The translations under genes were made by a program, and so were the position numbers. The notes beneath the pieces are model-generated. The model did not search any database. It was not told the DNA's origin and worked only from the letters and a program-made list of their open reading frames with translations. Of a DNA stretch of 64,000 bases, positions 8,163 through 16,186 are shown piece after piece (positions within the stretch are counted from its first letter, which is position 1; every line of letters starts with the position of its first letter). Origin of the DNA: Vogesella sp. LIG4 (GTDB lineage Bacteria > Pseudomonadota > Gammaproteobacteria > Burkholderiales > Chromobacteriaceae); assembly GCF_900090205.1 (NCBI RefSeq), contig NZ_LT607802.1, positions 3,555,279-3,619,278 of the forward strand, written 5' to 3'.

Positions 8163-8813
8163 TCACTGCGAAGCGCGCTGCGGCTGGAACCAGTCGTCCG
8201 GCAGCGTCACGTCGAACTCGACGTCATCCATCCACACCGTTTCCAGCTCGGCGCCATCCGCACCGTAGCTGACCACCTTGAGCGGGAACAGGTGATCGCG
8301 CTCCAGCCACAGCTGGAAGCGGTGCACGCCGTCCACCGCCTGGCCATCGCCGCCGGTAACCGTTACCGGCCAGGCCTGCCAGTGCCCCAGCGGCGCCATC
8401 TGCGCCCGCTCCAGGCTGCCGTGCTGCAGCAGACGCTGCACGTTTTCCAGCAGCACGCCCACGTGCGAGCGGTCCACGGTATGGCCGTAGGGGTCGCGGA
8501 TCAGCCGGTTGTCCGGCGCCAGTTTCAATTGCGGGAAATGCCCCAGGCCGAACGGCCACAGCCGCACCTCGCGGCTGCCGGGGTCGTAGACCAGCACCGC
8601 GCCGTGGTGCGGGGTATCGAAATCCAGGCGCAGCCACCCAGGCCGGCGGTAGCTGTAGTGAATCCGCTGCGGCGCATGCCTGGCCGACGCCGAGCGCAAG
8701 GTGACGCGGTAGCTGTCCAGCGCCTGGAAGTGCGCCATGGCCGCGGCCAGCAGGTCCGCTTCGTCAGCGGGCGCGCCGGCCAGCGCGGCCACGGCAAGCA
8801 GGGTCAACAGCAT
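8163..8813 (-). CDS. Periplasmic LolA/DUF1571-like protein
   Basis: A 216-residue protein with a short signal peptide (MLLTLLAVAALAGAPA). The mature part begins ADLLAAAMAHFQALDSYRVT and continues with YRRPGWLRLDFDTPHHGAVL, the pattern of outer-membrane lipoprotein carrier-like half-barrels (LolA/LolB/DUF1571). Such folds bind lipids or acyl chains in the periplasm. It follows the cupredoxin gene by 27 bases. GGGAGG stands upstream of the ATG. The exact family is uncertain. Confidence 0.7.
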   Translation of the reverse strand: MLLTLLAVAALAGAPADEADLLAAAMAHFQALDSYRVTLRSASARHAPQRIHYSYRRPGWLRLDFDTPHHGAVLVYDPGSREVRLWPFGLGHFPQLKLAPDNRLIRDPYGHTVDRSHVGVLLENVQRLLQHGSLERAQMAPLGHWQAWPVTVTGGDGQAVDGVHRFQLWLERDHLFPLKVVSYGADGAELETVWMDDVEFDVTLPDDWFQPQRASQ

Positions 8814-8840
8814 GTTCGGGAACCTCCCTCCCTTGCCGCG

Positions 8841-9257
8841 CTACTCCACCACTTCCAGCACACCTTCCATGCCGCGCGCGCGGTGGCTGGCGAAGAACAG
8901 CAGCTTGTGCGCGCAGTAGTAGGGATAGCTCCCCACCACCGTGGGCACGAAGCGGACCAGCTTGGGCTGTGCGGCCAACTCGGTGCGGATGTTCATGCCG
9001 GCCTGCGGCGCTTCCAGCACGAAGCTGTGCGGAATCAGCCCCGACTCCATCTGCAGCGACAACTCCACCGGCACCCCGGCGCGCACGATGATGTGGGCGG
9101 GGTGGAAGAAATAACTGCCGCCCACCACCTGCACACGCTGCACGCCGTCGCCATCCACCTTGGCGCGGTAGGGCTCATCGCCGGCCCGCGCCCCTGCCGT
9201 AACAGTCAGCAGCGCCAGCAGCAACAGGCCGCGCCAGCTCAGGCAGTTTCCATCCAT
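8841..9257 (-). CDS. Secreted cupredoxin-domain protein
   Basis: A 138-residue protein with an N-terminal signal peptide (WRGLLLLALLTVTAGARA) and one cupredoxin barrel. Copper-ligand candidates are visible: His in IPHSFVLEAP, Cys and His in YYCAHKLLFF, and Met in ARGMEGVLEV. It may carry electrons or bind copper in the periplasm. The ATG at 9257 has GGGAGG five bases before it; a GTG at 9263 is also in frame. It lies between two other exported proteins on the same strand, which suggests a common envelope role. Confidence 0.82.
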   Translation of the reverse strand: MDGNCLSWRGLLLLALLTVTAGARAGDEPYRAKVDGDGVQRVQVVGGSYFFHPAHIIVRAGVPVELSLQMESGLIPHSFVLEAPQAGMNIRTELAAQPKLVRFVPTVVGSYPYYCAHKLLFFASHRARGMEGVLEVVE

Positions 9258-9278
9258 AGTCACCTCCCGAACGTCGTA

Positions 9279-9638
9279 TCAGGGCCGGGCCACGTGCCAC
9301 ATGCCACCCATGCCATCACCGCTGTGTTCACCCGGTTTGCTGTCCCCGGACCAGCGGTACAGCGGCCGCCCCTGGTAGGCCCACTGCATCTTGCCGTCCG
9401 CCCGCTTGAACATGCTCCACTTGCCAGCGGCCTTGTCATACGCATCGGCCACCACCGGCAGCCAGGAGCTGCTGCAACCTTCATTACAGGCACTGTTGCC
9501 CGGCTTGTCCTTGTCGAACACATACAAGGTCATGTGGTGCTCATCCACCAGCATGCCTTTGCCCACTTCCGGCTGCTCGGCCATTGCCGGCAGCACGCCA
9601 CCGGCCACCAGGGCCAGCAGCAACATGATCTGCTTCAT
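9279..9638 (-). CDS. Secreted protein with Yx(FWY)xxD-type repeats (COG4315-like)
   Basis: A 119-residue exported protein: signal peptide MKQIMLLLALVAGGVLPAMA, then two copies of the small repeat known from this family, seen as MTLYVFDKDKPGNSACN and RPLYRWSGDSKPGEHSGD. CNEGCSSSWLPV between them is also typical. The role of the family is unknown; many members lie near redox or metal genes. The ATG at 9638 is chosen because the signal peptide begins there; 67 upstream in-frame codons read as unrelated sequence. Confidence 0.82.
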   Translation of the reverse strand: MKQIMLLLALVAGGVLPAMAEQPEVGKGMLVDEHHMTLYVFDKDKPGNSACNEGCSSSWLPVVADAYDKAAGKWSMFKRADGKMQWAYQGRPLYRWSGDSKPGEHSGDGMGGMWHVARP

Positions 9639-9854
9639 CTCACTACTCCTTGCCGATGCGCCGGTCGCCGCGCCCCTATGGGCAAAGGCGTCACCATGCA
9701 CGCCACGGCGGCACAACGCTTCACTCCCCCTATAGCCCGCTTTTGCCCGCAGGGCCATATAAAATCCACCATCTTTTGCCCGCACGCACCGGTGGCCGGC
9801 AGCCACGGAAGGGGCATGACCACCGCCCGGCACATGCATAGCAGAAAAACATAT

Positions 9855-9890
9855 TTGTAGTACTCGCTACCAGAAAGTAGCATTCACTAC
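9855..9890 (+). promoter_or_regulatory. chrB promoter/operator with GTAG and CTAC every 10 bases
   Basis: GTAG at 9857-9860, CTAC at 9867-9870, GTAG at 9877-9880 and CTAC at 9887-9890 alternate at exactly 10-base spacing right up to the ATG at 9891. TTGTAG (9855-9860) and TAGCAT (9878-9883) are 17 bases apart and could be the -35 and -10 boxes, which would place the mRNA start at or next to the ATG. Protein binding and the start site are inferred. The rest of 9639-9854 shows no gene. Confidence 0.5.
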
Positions 9891-10838
9891 ATGAATACCT
9901 GGCTACTGCTGATCACCACCCTGCCCACCGAAAACGCCACCGCACGCATGCGCGCCTGGCGCGCGCTGAAGGCATCCGGCGCCGCCGTGCTGCGCGACGG
10001 CGTCTACCTGCTGCCCGACCACCCACCCTGCACCGATGCGTTACGCGCCGTGGCTGCCGACGTGCAGGACAACGGCGGCAGCGTGTACCTGCTGCCGCTG
10101 GCGGCGGATGGCATGCCGCCGTTTGCCGGCCTGTTCGACCGCCAGCAGGACTACGCCGCGCTGCTGGCCGAGGTGACGCAGCTGCGTGCCACGCTGACAG
10201 CAAGCAACGCCGACGATGCCTTGAAGCCGGCCCGCAAGCTGCGCAAGACCCTGGCGGCACTGGCCGCCATCGATTTCTTCCCCGGCGAGGCGCAGGGCCA
10301 GGCGGAAGCCGCCGTGGCCGAGCTGGAGCAGCAACTGGCCCGCCTTCTGTCTCCCGACGAGCCGCAGCCGGCGGCCGGCACCGTCCCCCGCCTTGATGAG
10401 GCCAACTACCAGGGCCGGCTGTGGGCCACGCGCCGCCGCCCCTGGGTGGACCGGGTGGCCAGCGCCTGGCTGATCCGCCGCTTCATCGATGCCGATGCCC
10501 GCTTCCTGTGGCTGGAGCAGCCACAACACTGCCCGGCCGATGCGCTCGGCTTCGATTTCGACGGTGCCAGCTTCAGCCACGTCGGCCAGCGGGTGACTTT
10601 CGAAGTGCTGCTGGCCAGCTTCGGGCTGGAGCAGGATGCAGGCCTGCTGCGGCTGGCCGCCATGGTGCACACGCTGGACGTGGGCGGGGTAATGGTGCCG
10701 GAGGCCGGTGGCTTCGAAGCCATGCTGCACGGCGCGCGCCAGCGCCTAGCCGATGACGACCAGCTGCTGGCCGAGGCCTCGCTGATGCTGGATTCGCTGT
10801 ACGCCTACTTCTGCCTGCCACAAGGGAGCCCGACATGA
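9891..10838 (+). CDS. chrB: Chromate resistance regulator ChrB
   Basis: A 315-residue protein of the ChrB family, a chromate-sensing regulator usually encoded before ChrA. The N-terminal half begins MNTWLLLITTLPTENATAR and contains DGVYLLPD, typical of ChrB; the C-terminal domain begins at about residue 170 (WATRRRPWVDRVASAWLIRR) and carries FDFDGASFSHVG and a His-rich MVHTLD segment thought to bind metal or oxyanion. No Shine-Dalgarno sequence precedes the ATG, so translation may be leaderless. The stop overlaps the chrA start (ATGA), showing tight coupling. Confidence 0.9.
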   Translation: MNTWLLLITTLPTENATARMRAWRALKASGAAVLRDGVYLLPDHPPCTDALRAVAADVQDNGGSVYLLPLAADGMPPFAGLFDRQQDYAALLAEVTQLRATLTASNADDALKPARKLRKTLAALAAIDFFPGEAQGQAEAAVAELEQQLARLLSPDEPQPAAGTVPRLDEANYQGRLWATRRRPWVDRVASAWLIRRFIDADARFLWLEQPQHCPADALGFDFDGASFSHVGQRVTFEVLLASFGLEQDAGLLRLAAMVHTLDVGGVMVPEAGGFEAMLHGARQRLADDDQLLAEASLMLDSLYAYFCLPQGSPT

Positions 10839-12007
10839 CCGCCACCACCCTCGCCGCACCGCGCTACACCCTGTGGCAGCTGCTGCGCTACTTCCTGCAG
10901 CTGGGCACGCTGGGCTTTGGCGGCCCGGTGGCGCTGGTGGGCTATATGCATCGCGATTTGGTGGAACGCCGCGGCTGGATCAGCGAAGCGGACTACAAGG
11001 AAGGGCTGGCGCTGGCCCAGCTCGCGCCCGGGCCGATGGCAGCCCAGACCGCCATCTACCTGGGCTATGTGCACTACCGCGCACTGGGCGCCACCCTGGT
11101 GGGGCTGGCCTTCGTGCTACCGTCGTTCCTGATGGTGCTGGCGCTGGGCTGGGCTTACCAGCGCTTTGGCGGTTTGCAGTGGATGCAGGCGGTGTTCTAC
11201 GGCGTGGGCGCCGCGGTCATCGGCATCATCGCCATCAGCGCGCACAAGCTCACCGTCAAGAGCCTGGGCCGCGACAAGCTGCTGTGGGCGATCTACCTGA
11301 CCCTGCTCGCCGTCACCGTCATCACCGAATCGGAAATCGCCTGGCTGTTCCTGGCAGCCGGCGTGCTGGGCTGGCTGTGGCATGCGCCGCCGCGCTGGCT
11401 GCCCCGCTCCGGCGCCAATGCGGTGGCCGCCGTGCAGCTGCCCGCCGCCGGCAGCCTGCTGAGCGGGCTGGACTGGCCGCTGCTGAGCCAGATCGGCGTG
11501 TTCTTCACCAAAGCCGGCGCCTTCGTGTTCGGCTCCGGGCTGGCCATTGTGCCCTTCCTGTACGGCGGCGTGGTCACCGAGCACCACTGGCTCAGCGACA
11601 AGCAGTTTGTGGACGCGGTGGCGGTGGCGATGATCACCCCCGGCCCAGTGGTGATCACCGTCGGCTTCATCGGCTACCTGGTGGCCGGCCTGCCCGGCGC
11701 CTGCGTGGCCGCGCTGGGCACCTTCCTGCCCTGCTACCTGTTCACCGTGCTGCCGGCGCCGTACTTCAAGAAATACGGCAAGCTGCCGGCGGTAGTGGCC
11801 TTCGTCAACGCCATCACCGCCGCTGCGGTGGGCGCCATCACCGGCTCGGTGATCGTCATCGCCCGCCGCTCGCTGGTCGACATCCCCACCGTGCTGCTGG
11901 CACTGGCCGCCGTACTGCTGCTGTGGCGCTTCAAGAAACTGCCGGAGCCGCTGCTGGTGGCCGGCGCAGCCGCACTCGGCCTACTGCTGTACCCGCTGCT
12001 GCACTGA
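10835..12007 (+). CDS. chrA: Chromate efflux transporter ChrA
   Basis: A 390-residue inner-membrane CHR-family transporter that exports chromate. It has the long two-domain form: the first chromate_transp domain has LGFGGPVALVGYM and LAQLAPGPMAAQTAIYLG, the second repeats the pattern as FVFGSGLAIVPFLYGGVV and MITPGPVVITVGFIGYL. About ten hydrophobic segments are visible. It is translated from an ATGA overlap with chrB and is probably induced by chromate through ChrB. A recurrent 10-mer (12010-12019) lies just after the stop. Confidence 0.95.
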   Translation: MTATTLAAPRYTLWQLLRYFLQLGTLGFGGPVALVGYMHRDLVERRGWISEADYKEGLALAQLAPGPMAAQTAIYLGYVHYRALGATLVGLAFVLPSFLMVLALGWAYQRFGGLQWMQAVFYGVGAAVIGIIAISAHKLTVKSLGRDKLLWAIYLTLLAVTVITESEIAWLFLAAGVLGWLWHAPPRWLPRSGANAVAAVQLPAAGSLLSGLDWPLLSQIGVFFTKAGAFVFGSGLAIVPFLYGGVVTEHHWLSDKQFVDAVAVAMITPGPVVITVGFIGYLVAGLPGACVAALGTFLPCYLFTVLPAPYFKKYGKLPAVVAFVNAITAAAVGAITGSVIVIARRSLVDIPTVLLALAAVLLLWRFKKLPEPLLVAGAAALGLLLYPLLH

Positions 12008-12031
12008 TGGTTGGCCGCAAGCTGCCCCACG

Positions 12032-12835
12032 TCAGGCGCCGATGAAATCCGCCAGCGCCCGCCACATGAACGGCGGGTTGGCATACATAGGAAAGTGGCC
12101 GCACGCCGGCACCTCGGCCAACCGTACGCCGTGGCGGCGGATGTGCGCCAGGTAGCTCAGGCCGGCGTTCTGCTCGCCATACATGAACATCTTGCGGCAA
12201 GGCAGCGACAGGAAGCGCGTCATCAGCTCGCCGTGATCCGACAGCGCCACCATGGATTCGAAGATGCCGCGCACCGCGCCGGCGCGCACCTTGTGCCGCA
12301 GGTTGGCCGCATACAGCGCACTGGACCACGCCGGCGCCTGATAGGTACGGGCGATGAAATCGTCGAAGAAGGCCTGCACATCCGGGTTGGCATGCTCGAC
12401 GATCTGCCGGCTCAAAAAGCAGTCCTCCGGCGCGATATTGCCCTCGATATTGCAGAAGCTGATAACGCGGCCCGGCAACTGCGACGCCAGCAGCAAGGCG
12501 GTGAGCCCGCCCATGGAGTGTCCCACCAGGTGGAATTTGTCCACCCGGTAGTGCTGCAGCACCCGCAGCGCGGTGCCAAGCAGCAAGGGTATCGACACCC
12601 TAGTCAGGTCGCTGCAGCCGCTGTCGCCACAGCCCGGCGCATCGTAGGCGATGAGCGGATGCCCGTCGAAGGCGGCGTGCCGCACCATGTCGGCGTAGTC
12701 CTCCTTGCTGGAGCCGAAGCCGTGCAGAAACAGGATGGGCGCCTTGTCGCCAGGGCGATGGAGGGCAGCCAGATCCAGCGCCACGCCATCGATTTCGAAT
12801 GCCAGCCGCTGGCTGGCGAGTTGCTTTGTCGTCAT
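12032..12835 (-). CDS. Alpha/beta hydrolase
   Basis: A 267-residue serine hydrolase fold protein. LFLHGFGSSKEDY is the oxyanion loop, GHSMGGLTALL carries the nucleophilic Ser (about residue 105), and ACGHFPMYANP holds the catalytic His near the C-terminus. There is no signal peptide, so it is cytosolic. The substrate is unknown; members of this shape cleave esters or C-C bonds of small ring-fission products. It stands alone, convergent with chrA. Two recurrent 10-mers (12302-12311 inside and 12858-12867 upstream) mark it as part of the older backbone. Confidence 0.85.
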   Translation of the reverse strand: MTTKQLASQRLAFEIDGVALDLAALHRPGDKAPILFLHGFGSSKEDYADMVRHAAFDGHPLIAYDAPGCGDSGCSDLTRVSIPLLLGTALRVLQHYRVDKFHLVGHSMGGLTALLLASQLPGRVISFCNIEGNIAPEDCFLSRQIVEHANPDVQAFFDDFIARTYQAPAWSSALYAANLRHKVRAGAVRGIFESMVALSDHGELMTRFLSLPCRKMFMYGEQNAGLSYLAHIRRHGVRLAEVPACGHFPMYANPPFMWRALADFIGA

Positions 12836-12893
12836 ATGCAGTTCACTGAGTAAAGTGTGCGGCCAACCTTGCAGGCAGGCCGCAACGGGTGGC

Positions 12894-14114
12894 CTAGTCG
12901 CCGGCGTACATCACCGCTTCGCAGAAATCGCGTATCGCCGCACAGGCCTGCTCCAGCGCGGCATCGTCCAGCGCGTAGGCGATGCGCAGATAAGGCCCCA
13001 GCCCGAAGGCACTGCCCTGCACCACTGCCACGCCGGCTTCGTCCAGCAGTGCGGCGGCCACGTCGGCATCGCTATGCAGCGGTCGGCCCGCCGGGCTGCG
13101 GCGCCCCAGCAGGGCGGCGCAGTCGGCGAACACGTAGAACGCACCGCCCGGCGCCTCGCAATGCAGGCCGGGGATGGCGTTCAGCCACTGCAGCATGCGG
13201 TCGCGGCGGCGGGCGAATACCTCACATGCCTGGCCGATGAAATCCTGCGGCCCGTTCAGCGCTGCCAGTGCGGCATGCTGCGCAATGGAGCAGGCGCCGG
13301 AGGTCTGCTGGCCCTGCAGTTTTTCCATCGCTTGCAGCAGCCAGCGCGGGCCGGTGGCATAGCCGATGCGCCAGCCGGTCATGGCATAGGATTTCGACAC
13401 GCCGTTCATAGTCAGCGTGCGCGGCTGCAGCCGCGGCTCGACCTGGGCCAGGGTGTGGAAGGGCTGGCCATCGAACAGCAGGTGCTCGTAGATATCGTCC
13501 GACAGCACCAGCAGCTGCGGGCGGGCCAGCAGCACCACCGCCAGCGCCTGCAGCTCCTCGCGGCGGTATACCGCGCCACTGGGGTTGGACGGTGAGTTGA
13601 GGATCAACCAGCGCGTACGCGGGGTAATGGCCGCCGCCAGCGCCTCGGCAGTGAGCTTGAAGCCGCTGCCCTGCCCGCAGGGCACGATCACCGGGCGGGC
13701 GCCGCACAGCTGCACGATCTCCGGGTAGCTCACCCAGTACGGCGCCGGCACGATCACCTCATCGCCCTCGTTCAGCGTGGCCGCCAGCGCATTGAAGATC
13801 ACCTGCTTGCCGCCGGAGCAGACGATGGTGTCCTGCCAGTCCACCGCCAGGCCGTTTTCACGGCGGAACTTGTCGGCCACCGCCTCGCGCAGTGCGCGCA
13901 GACCGGCCACCTGGGTGTAGCGGGTGTGGCCGGCGTCAATAGCGGCAATGGCTGCGGCGCGGATGTGTGCCGGCGTATCGAAATCCGGCTCGCCGGCACA
14001 CAGCGAAATCACCGGCCGACCAGCGGCGCGGCGTGCCGCCACGCGATCCATCACCTGGTAGGTGGCCGACGCCCTGGCGCTCGCCAGGTGCCGGTTCAAG
14101 AATTGCTCGCTCAT
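12894..14114 (-). CDS. PLP-dependent aminotransferase, class I (aspartate/aromatic type)
   Basis: A 406-residue fold-type I aminotransferase. ISLCAGEPDFDTPAHI opens the family pattern, NSPSNPSGAVY holds the Asn for PLP, SDDIYEHLLF the Asp and Tyr, and NGVSKSYAMTGWRIGY carries the Schiff-base Lys. The nearest type is aspartate aminotransferase subgroup I-gamma. GAGAGGG lies seven bases before the ATG at 14114; the ATG at 14120 overlaps the upstream stop and is an alternative. It is the last gene of the operon with three RraA-like genes, so it may transaminate an amino acid that yields an aldolase substrate, or use their products. Confidence 0.88.
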   Translation of the reverse strand: MSEQFLNRHLASARASATYQVMDRVAARRAAGRPVISLCAGEPDFDTPAHIRAAAIAAIDAGHTRYTQVAGLRALREAVADKFRRENGLAVDWQDTIVCSGGKQVIFNALAATLNEGDEVIVPAPYWVSYPEIVQLCGARPVIVPCGQGSGFKLTAEALAAAITPRTRWLILNSPSNPSGAVYRREELQALAVVLLARPQLLVLSDDIYEHLLFDGQPFHTLAQVEPRLQPRTLTMNGVSKSYAMTGWRIGYATGPRWLLQAMEKLQGQQTSGACSIAQHAALAALNGPQDFIGQACEVFARRRDRMLQWLNAIPGLHCEAPGGAFYVFADCAALLGRRSPAGRPLHSDADVAAALLDEAGVAVVQGSAFGLGPYLRIAYALDDAALEQACAAIRDFCEAVMYAGD

Positions 14115-14116
14115 AT

Positions 14117-14758
14117 TCATACCCTCTCGCGCCAGGCAGCCAGGCCCATCAGCTCCAGGGTGGTCGCCCCCTGCGTCAGCTGGCTCATCATCATGCTTTC
14201 CTTGTCGGCGCGCGCTTCTCCGGCCTGCAGCGTACGCGCCGCATCCACCGCCGGGATGATCACCACACCGTCGTCGTCCGCCACCAGCAGGTCGCCGGCA
14301 GCCACCGGCGCGCCGCCGAAGATCAGCGGCTGGCCCACTGCCGGCGCACTGGCCTTCACCGTGCCGCGCACCGATACGCCACGGGCAAATACCGGGAAGC
14401 GTCGCTTGGCGATGGCGGCGATGTCGCGCACGCCGCCGTTGATCACCAGGCCGGCAAGGCCGGCCGCCTCCGCCGCCACGGTCAGCACCTCGCCCCAGTA
14501 GCCGGCGATGAAGCCGGCGGCATCCACCACCAGCACGCTGCCGCGCGGCGCGCGCTCCAGCGCAATGTGGATGGCCAGGTTGTCGCCGGGCGAGCACTGC
14601 AGCGGGTAGGCCGGCGCAGCGATGAAGGCGCCGGGCCAGATGCTGCGGATCTGCGGGTCCACCGCGCAAGGTTGGCCGCATGCCTCGTACAGGGTGGCGC
14701 TACCCAGCTGGCGGCAGCGCGCCGCCAGCGCCGGGTCGGTAAACAGTTGCTCCATCAT
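14117..14758 (-). CDS. RraA/HMG-aldolase-like protein (third in operon)
   Basis: A 213-residue member of the RraA-like family, which includes 4-hydroxy-4-methyl-2-oxoglutarate aldolase and oxaloacetate decarboxylase as well as RNase E inhibitors. The active region is visible as GEVLTVAAEAAGLAGL then VINGGVRD at about residues 90-112. In known aldolases the pattern is Asp-X20-Arg-Asp; here the first residue is Glu, unlike its two neighbours. The stop overlaps the next gene. It shares the operon with two paralogues, so it probably has a different substrate from them rather than being redundant. Confidence 0.85.
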   Translation of the reverse strand: MMEQLFTDPALAARCRQLGSATLYEACGQPCAVDPQIRSIWPGAFIAAPAYPLQCSPGDNLAIHIALERAPRGSVLVVDAAGFIAGYWGEVLTVAAEAAGLAGLVINGGVRDIAAIAKRRFPVFARGVSVRGTVKASAPAVGQPLIFGGAPVAAGDLLVADDDGVVIIPAVDAARTLQAGEARADKESMMMSQLTQGATTLELMGLAAWRERV

Positions 14759-15417
14759 GCTTTCCTTTGCAGGGTGTGGTAGCCCAGCGCGGCGCGCGCC
14801 TCGGCCAGGCTGCAGCCGTCGGCCAGTTGCTGGCGGATGCCGGCTTCCACGGTTTCGATCTGCTGTGCCAGCGCCGCCACTTCCGCCGCACGCCCGCGCG
14901 GCACCACCACCACGCCGTTGGCGTCGGCCACCACGATGTCGCGCGGCTCGACGCGCGCATTGCCTATCGATACCGTGCCGTTCACCGTCTCCACCTGCAC
15001 GCGGTCCTTGCCGGTGCGCATGAAGCGCCCACGGCTGAACAGCGGATAGCCATCGCCCAGCGCCTTGTTCACGTCACGGCACACGCCGTCGATGACGGTG
15101 CCGGCGATATGCCGCAGCCCGGCGTACTGGGTCATGATGTCGCCCCAGACCGTGCAGTCGCTGCGGCCATCGTTGTCGATCACCACCACGTCGCCGGCGG
15201 CTACATCGTCGATGAAATCGCCCACCGTGCCCGGCGGCGTACTGGCCGCCACGTATTTGACGGTGAATGCCGGCCCAACCACCACCTGGCAGTAGTTGTC
15301 CAGCGGCAGAATGCCCAGGCACTGCCCCGACAGGCCCAGCCTGTCCATGGCGTCGGATACGCCGGCGGTGTCCAGGCCGGCGAACAGCGCCACCAGCTCG
15401 CGATCTTGCTGATTCAT
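14755..15417 (-). CDS. RraA/HMG-aldolase-like protein (second in operon)
   Basis: A 220-residue RraA-family protein. The aldolase motif Asp-X20-Arg-Asp is complete, running from the Asp in WGDIMTQY to the Arg-Asp in VIDGVCRD. VVIDNDGRSDCTVWGD and ADANGVVVVP are further family marks. It likely cleaves or decarboxylates a 2-oxo acid with Mg2+. The ATG at 15417 overlaps the stop of the upstream gene, and its own stop overlaps the next start (both ATGA), so the three paralogues are translated as a coupled set. Confidence 0.87.
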   Translation of the reverse strand: MNQQDRELVALFAGLDTAGVSDAMDRLGLSGQCLGILPLDNYCQVVVGPAFTVKYVAASTPPGTVGDFIDDVAAGDVVVIDNDGRSDCTVWGDIMTQYAGLRHIAGTVIDGVCRDVNKALGDGYPLFSRGRFMRTGKDRVQVETVNGTVSIGNARVEPRDIVVADANGVVVVPRGRAAEVAALAQQIETVEAGIRQQLADGCSLAEARAALGYHTLQRKA

Positions 15418-16082
15418 TTGCCGCCCTCCTGCCTGATGGCCTCGAATTGGCTGTCGTGCATCACCTCTTCCACCGAGCGGCCGCTGCGCACCGCCGCCAC
15501 CATGCCGTCCTGCCGCCGCGCGATGCGCTCGGCCAGCGCCAGCACTTCTTCGATGCGCGCCGCCGGCACGAATACCGTGCCGCAGTTGTCGGCAATCACG
15601 TAGTCGTCCTGCGCCACCTGCACGCCGGCCATGTTCACCGGCTGGCCGGACGACAGCTGGATCAAGCGGTTGCGCGCGCTGATCATGGTGACGCCGCGGC
15701 CAAACACCGGGTAGCCGATATCGGCACTGCCGTCGATATCGCGGCTGAAGCCGTCGATCACCGTGCCGCGCACGCCCTTCACCTGCGCGGCATTGGCCAG
15801 GATGTCGCCCCAGCAGGAAATACCGTCCACGCCGCCGGCAATCACCAGCACGCGCTCGTCGCTGTCCACGGCGGCAATTACCGGCGAGATCAGGTGCACG
15901 GCCGGGGCGCTGTCGGTCTTGCGCCCCAGCTGTACGGTGCTGGCGCGGCCAACTACCGTGGGGCACGGCCATAGCGGGCGCAGGCCGCAGCTGGCGCCGG
16001 GCAGGTCCAGAAAATCGAGCGCATCGGACACCGTGTTGCTGTCCAGCCGGCTCAGGCGCTGCAGCAGGTTTGCTTCACTCAT
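15414..16082 (-). CDS. RraA/HMG-aldolase-like protein (first in operon)
   Basis: A 222-residue RraA-family protein with a complete Asp-X20-Arg-Asp motif from WGDILANAA to VIDGFSRD, and ADNCGTVFVPAARIEEV near the C-terminus. The start is the ATG at 16082, with AAGGAG eight bases before it; a longer in-frame extension to 16181 would cover the promoter region. It is the first gene of the four-gene operon and is divergent from a LysR gene, which probably controls it. The likely activity is aldol cleavage of a 4-hydroxy-2-oxo acid to pyruvate, by family. Confidence 0.87.
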   Translation of the reverse strand: MSEANLLQRLSRLDSNTVSDALDFLDLPGASCGLRPLWPCPTVVGRASTVQLGRKTDSAPAVHLISPVIAAVDSDERVLVIAGGVDGISCWGDILANAAQVKGVRGTVIDGFSRDIDGSADIGYPVFGRGVTMISARNRLIQLSSGQPVNMAGVQVAQDDYVIADNCGTVFVPAARIEEVLALAERIARRQDGMVAAVRSGRSVEEVMHDSQFEAIRQEGGK

Positions 16083-16131
16083 CGAACTCTCCTTGTGGGC
16101 TTGTGTGCTGCTACTTTCCACCCTACAGTTC

Positions 16132-16179
16132 GATAGGTAAATTCCGTATTTTGTAACGTTCACATACGCCAAACCTATC
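16132..16179. promoter_or_regulatory. Inverted repeat between RraA operon and lysR
   Basis: GATAGGT at 16132-16138 and ACCTATC at 16173-16179 are inverted copies with centres 41 bases apart in the divergent spacer. The same centre-to-centre distance is seen for the inverted repeat at 1518-1568. It is a candidate LysR operator; binding is inferred. Confidence 0.4.
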
Positions 16180-16186
16180 AATCGCC

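Noticed and set aside
8130-9860. A 576-codon His/Gln-rich plus-strand frame
   Set aside because: It is antisense to the four exported or ligand-binding protein genes, which have proper starts, ribosome sites and family motifs.
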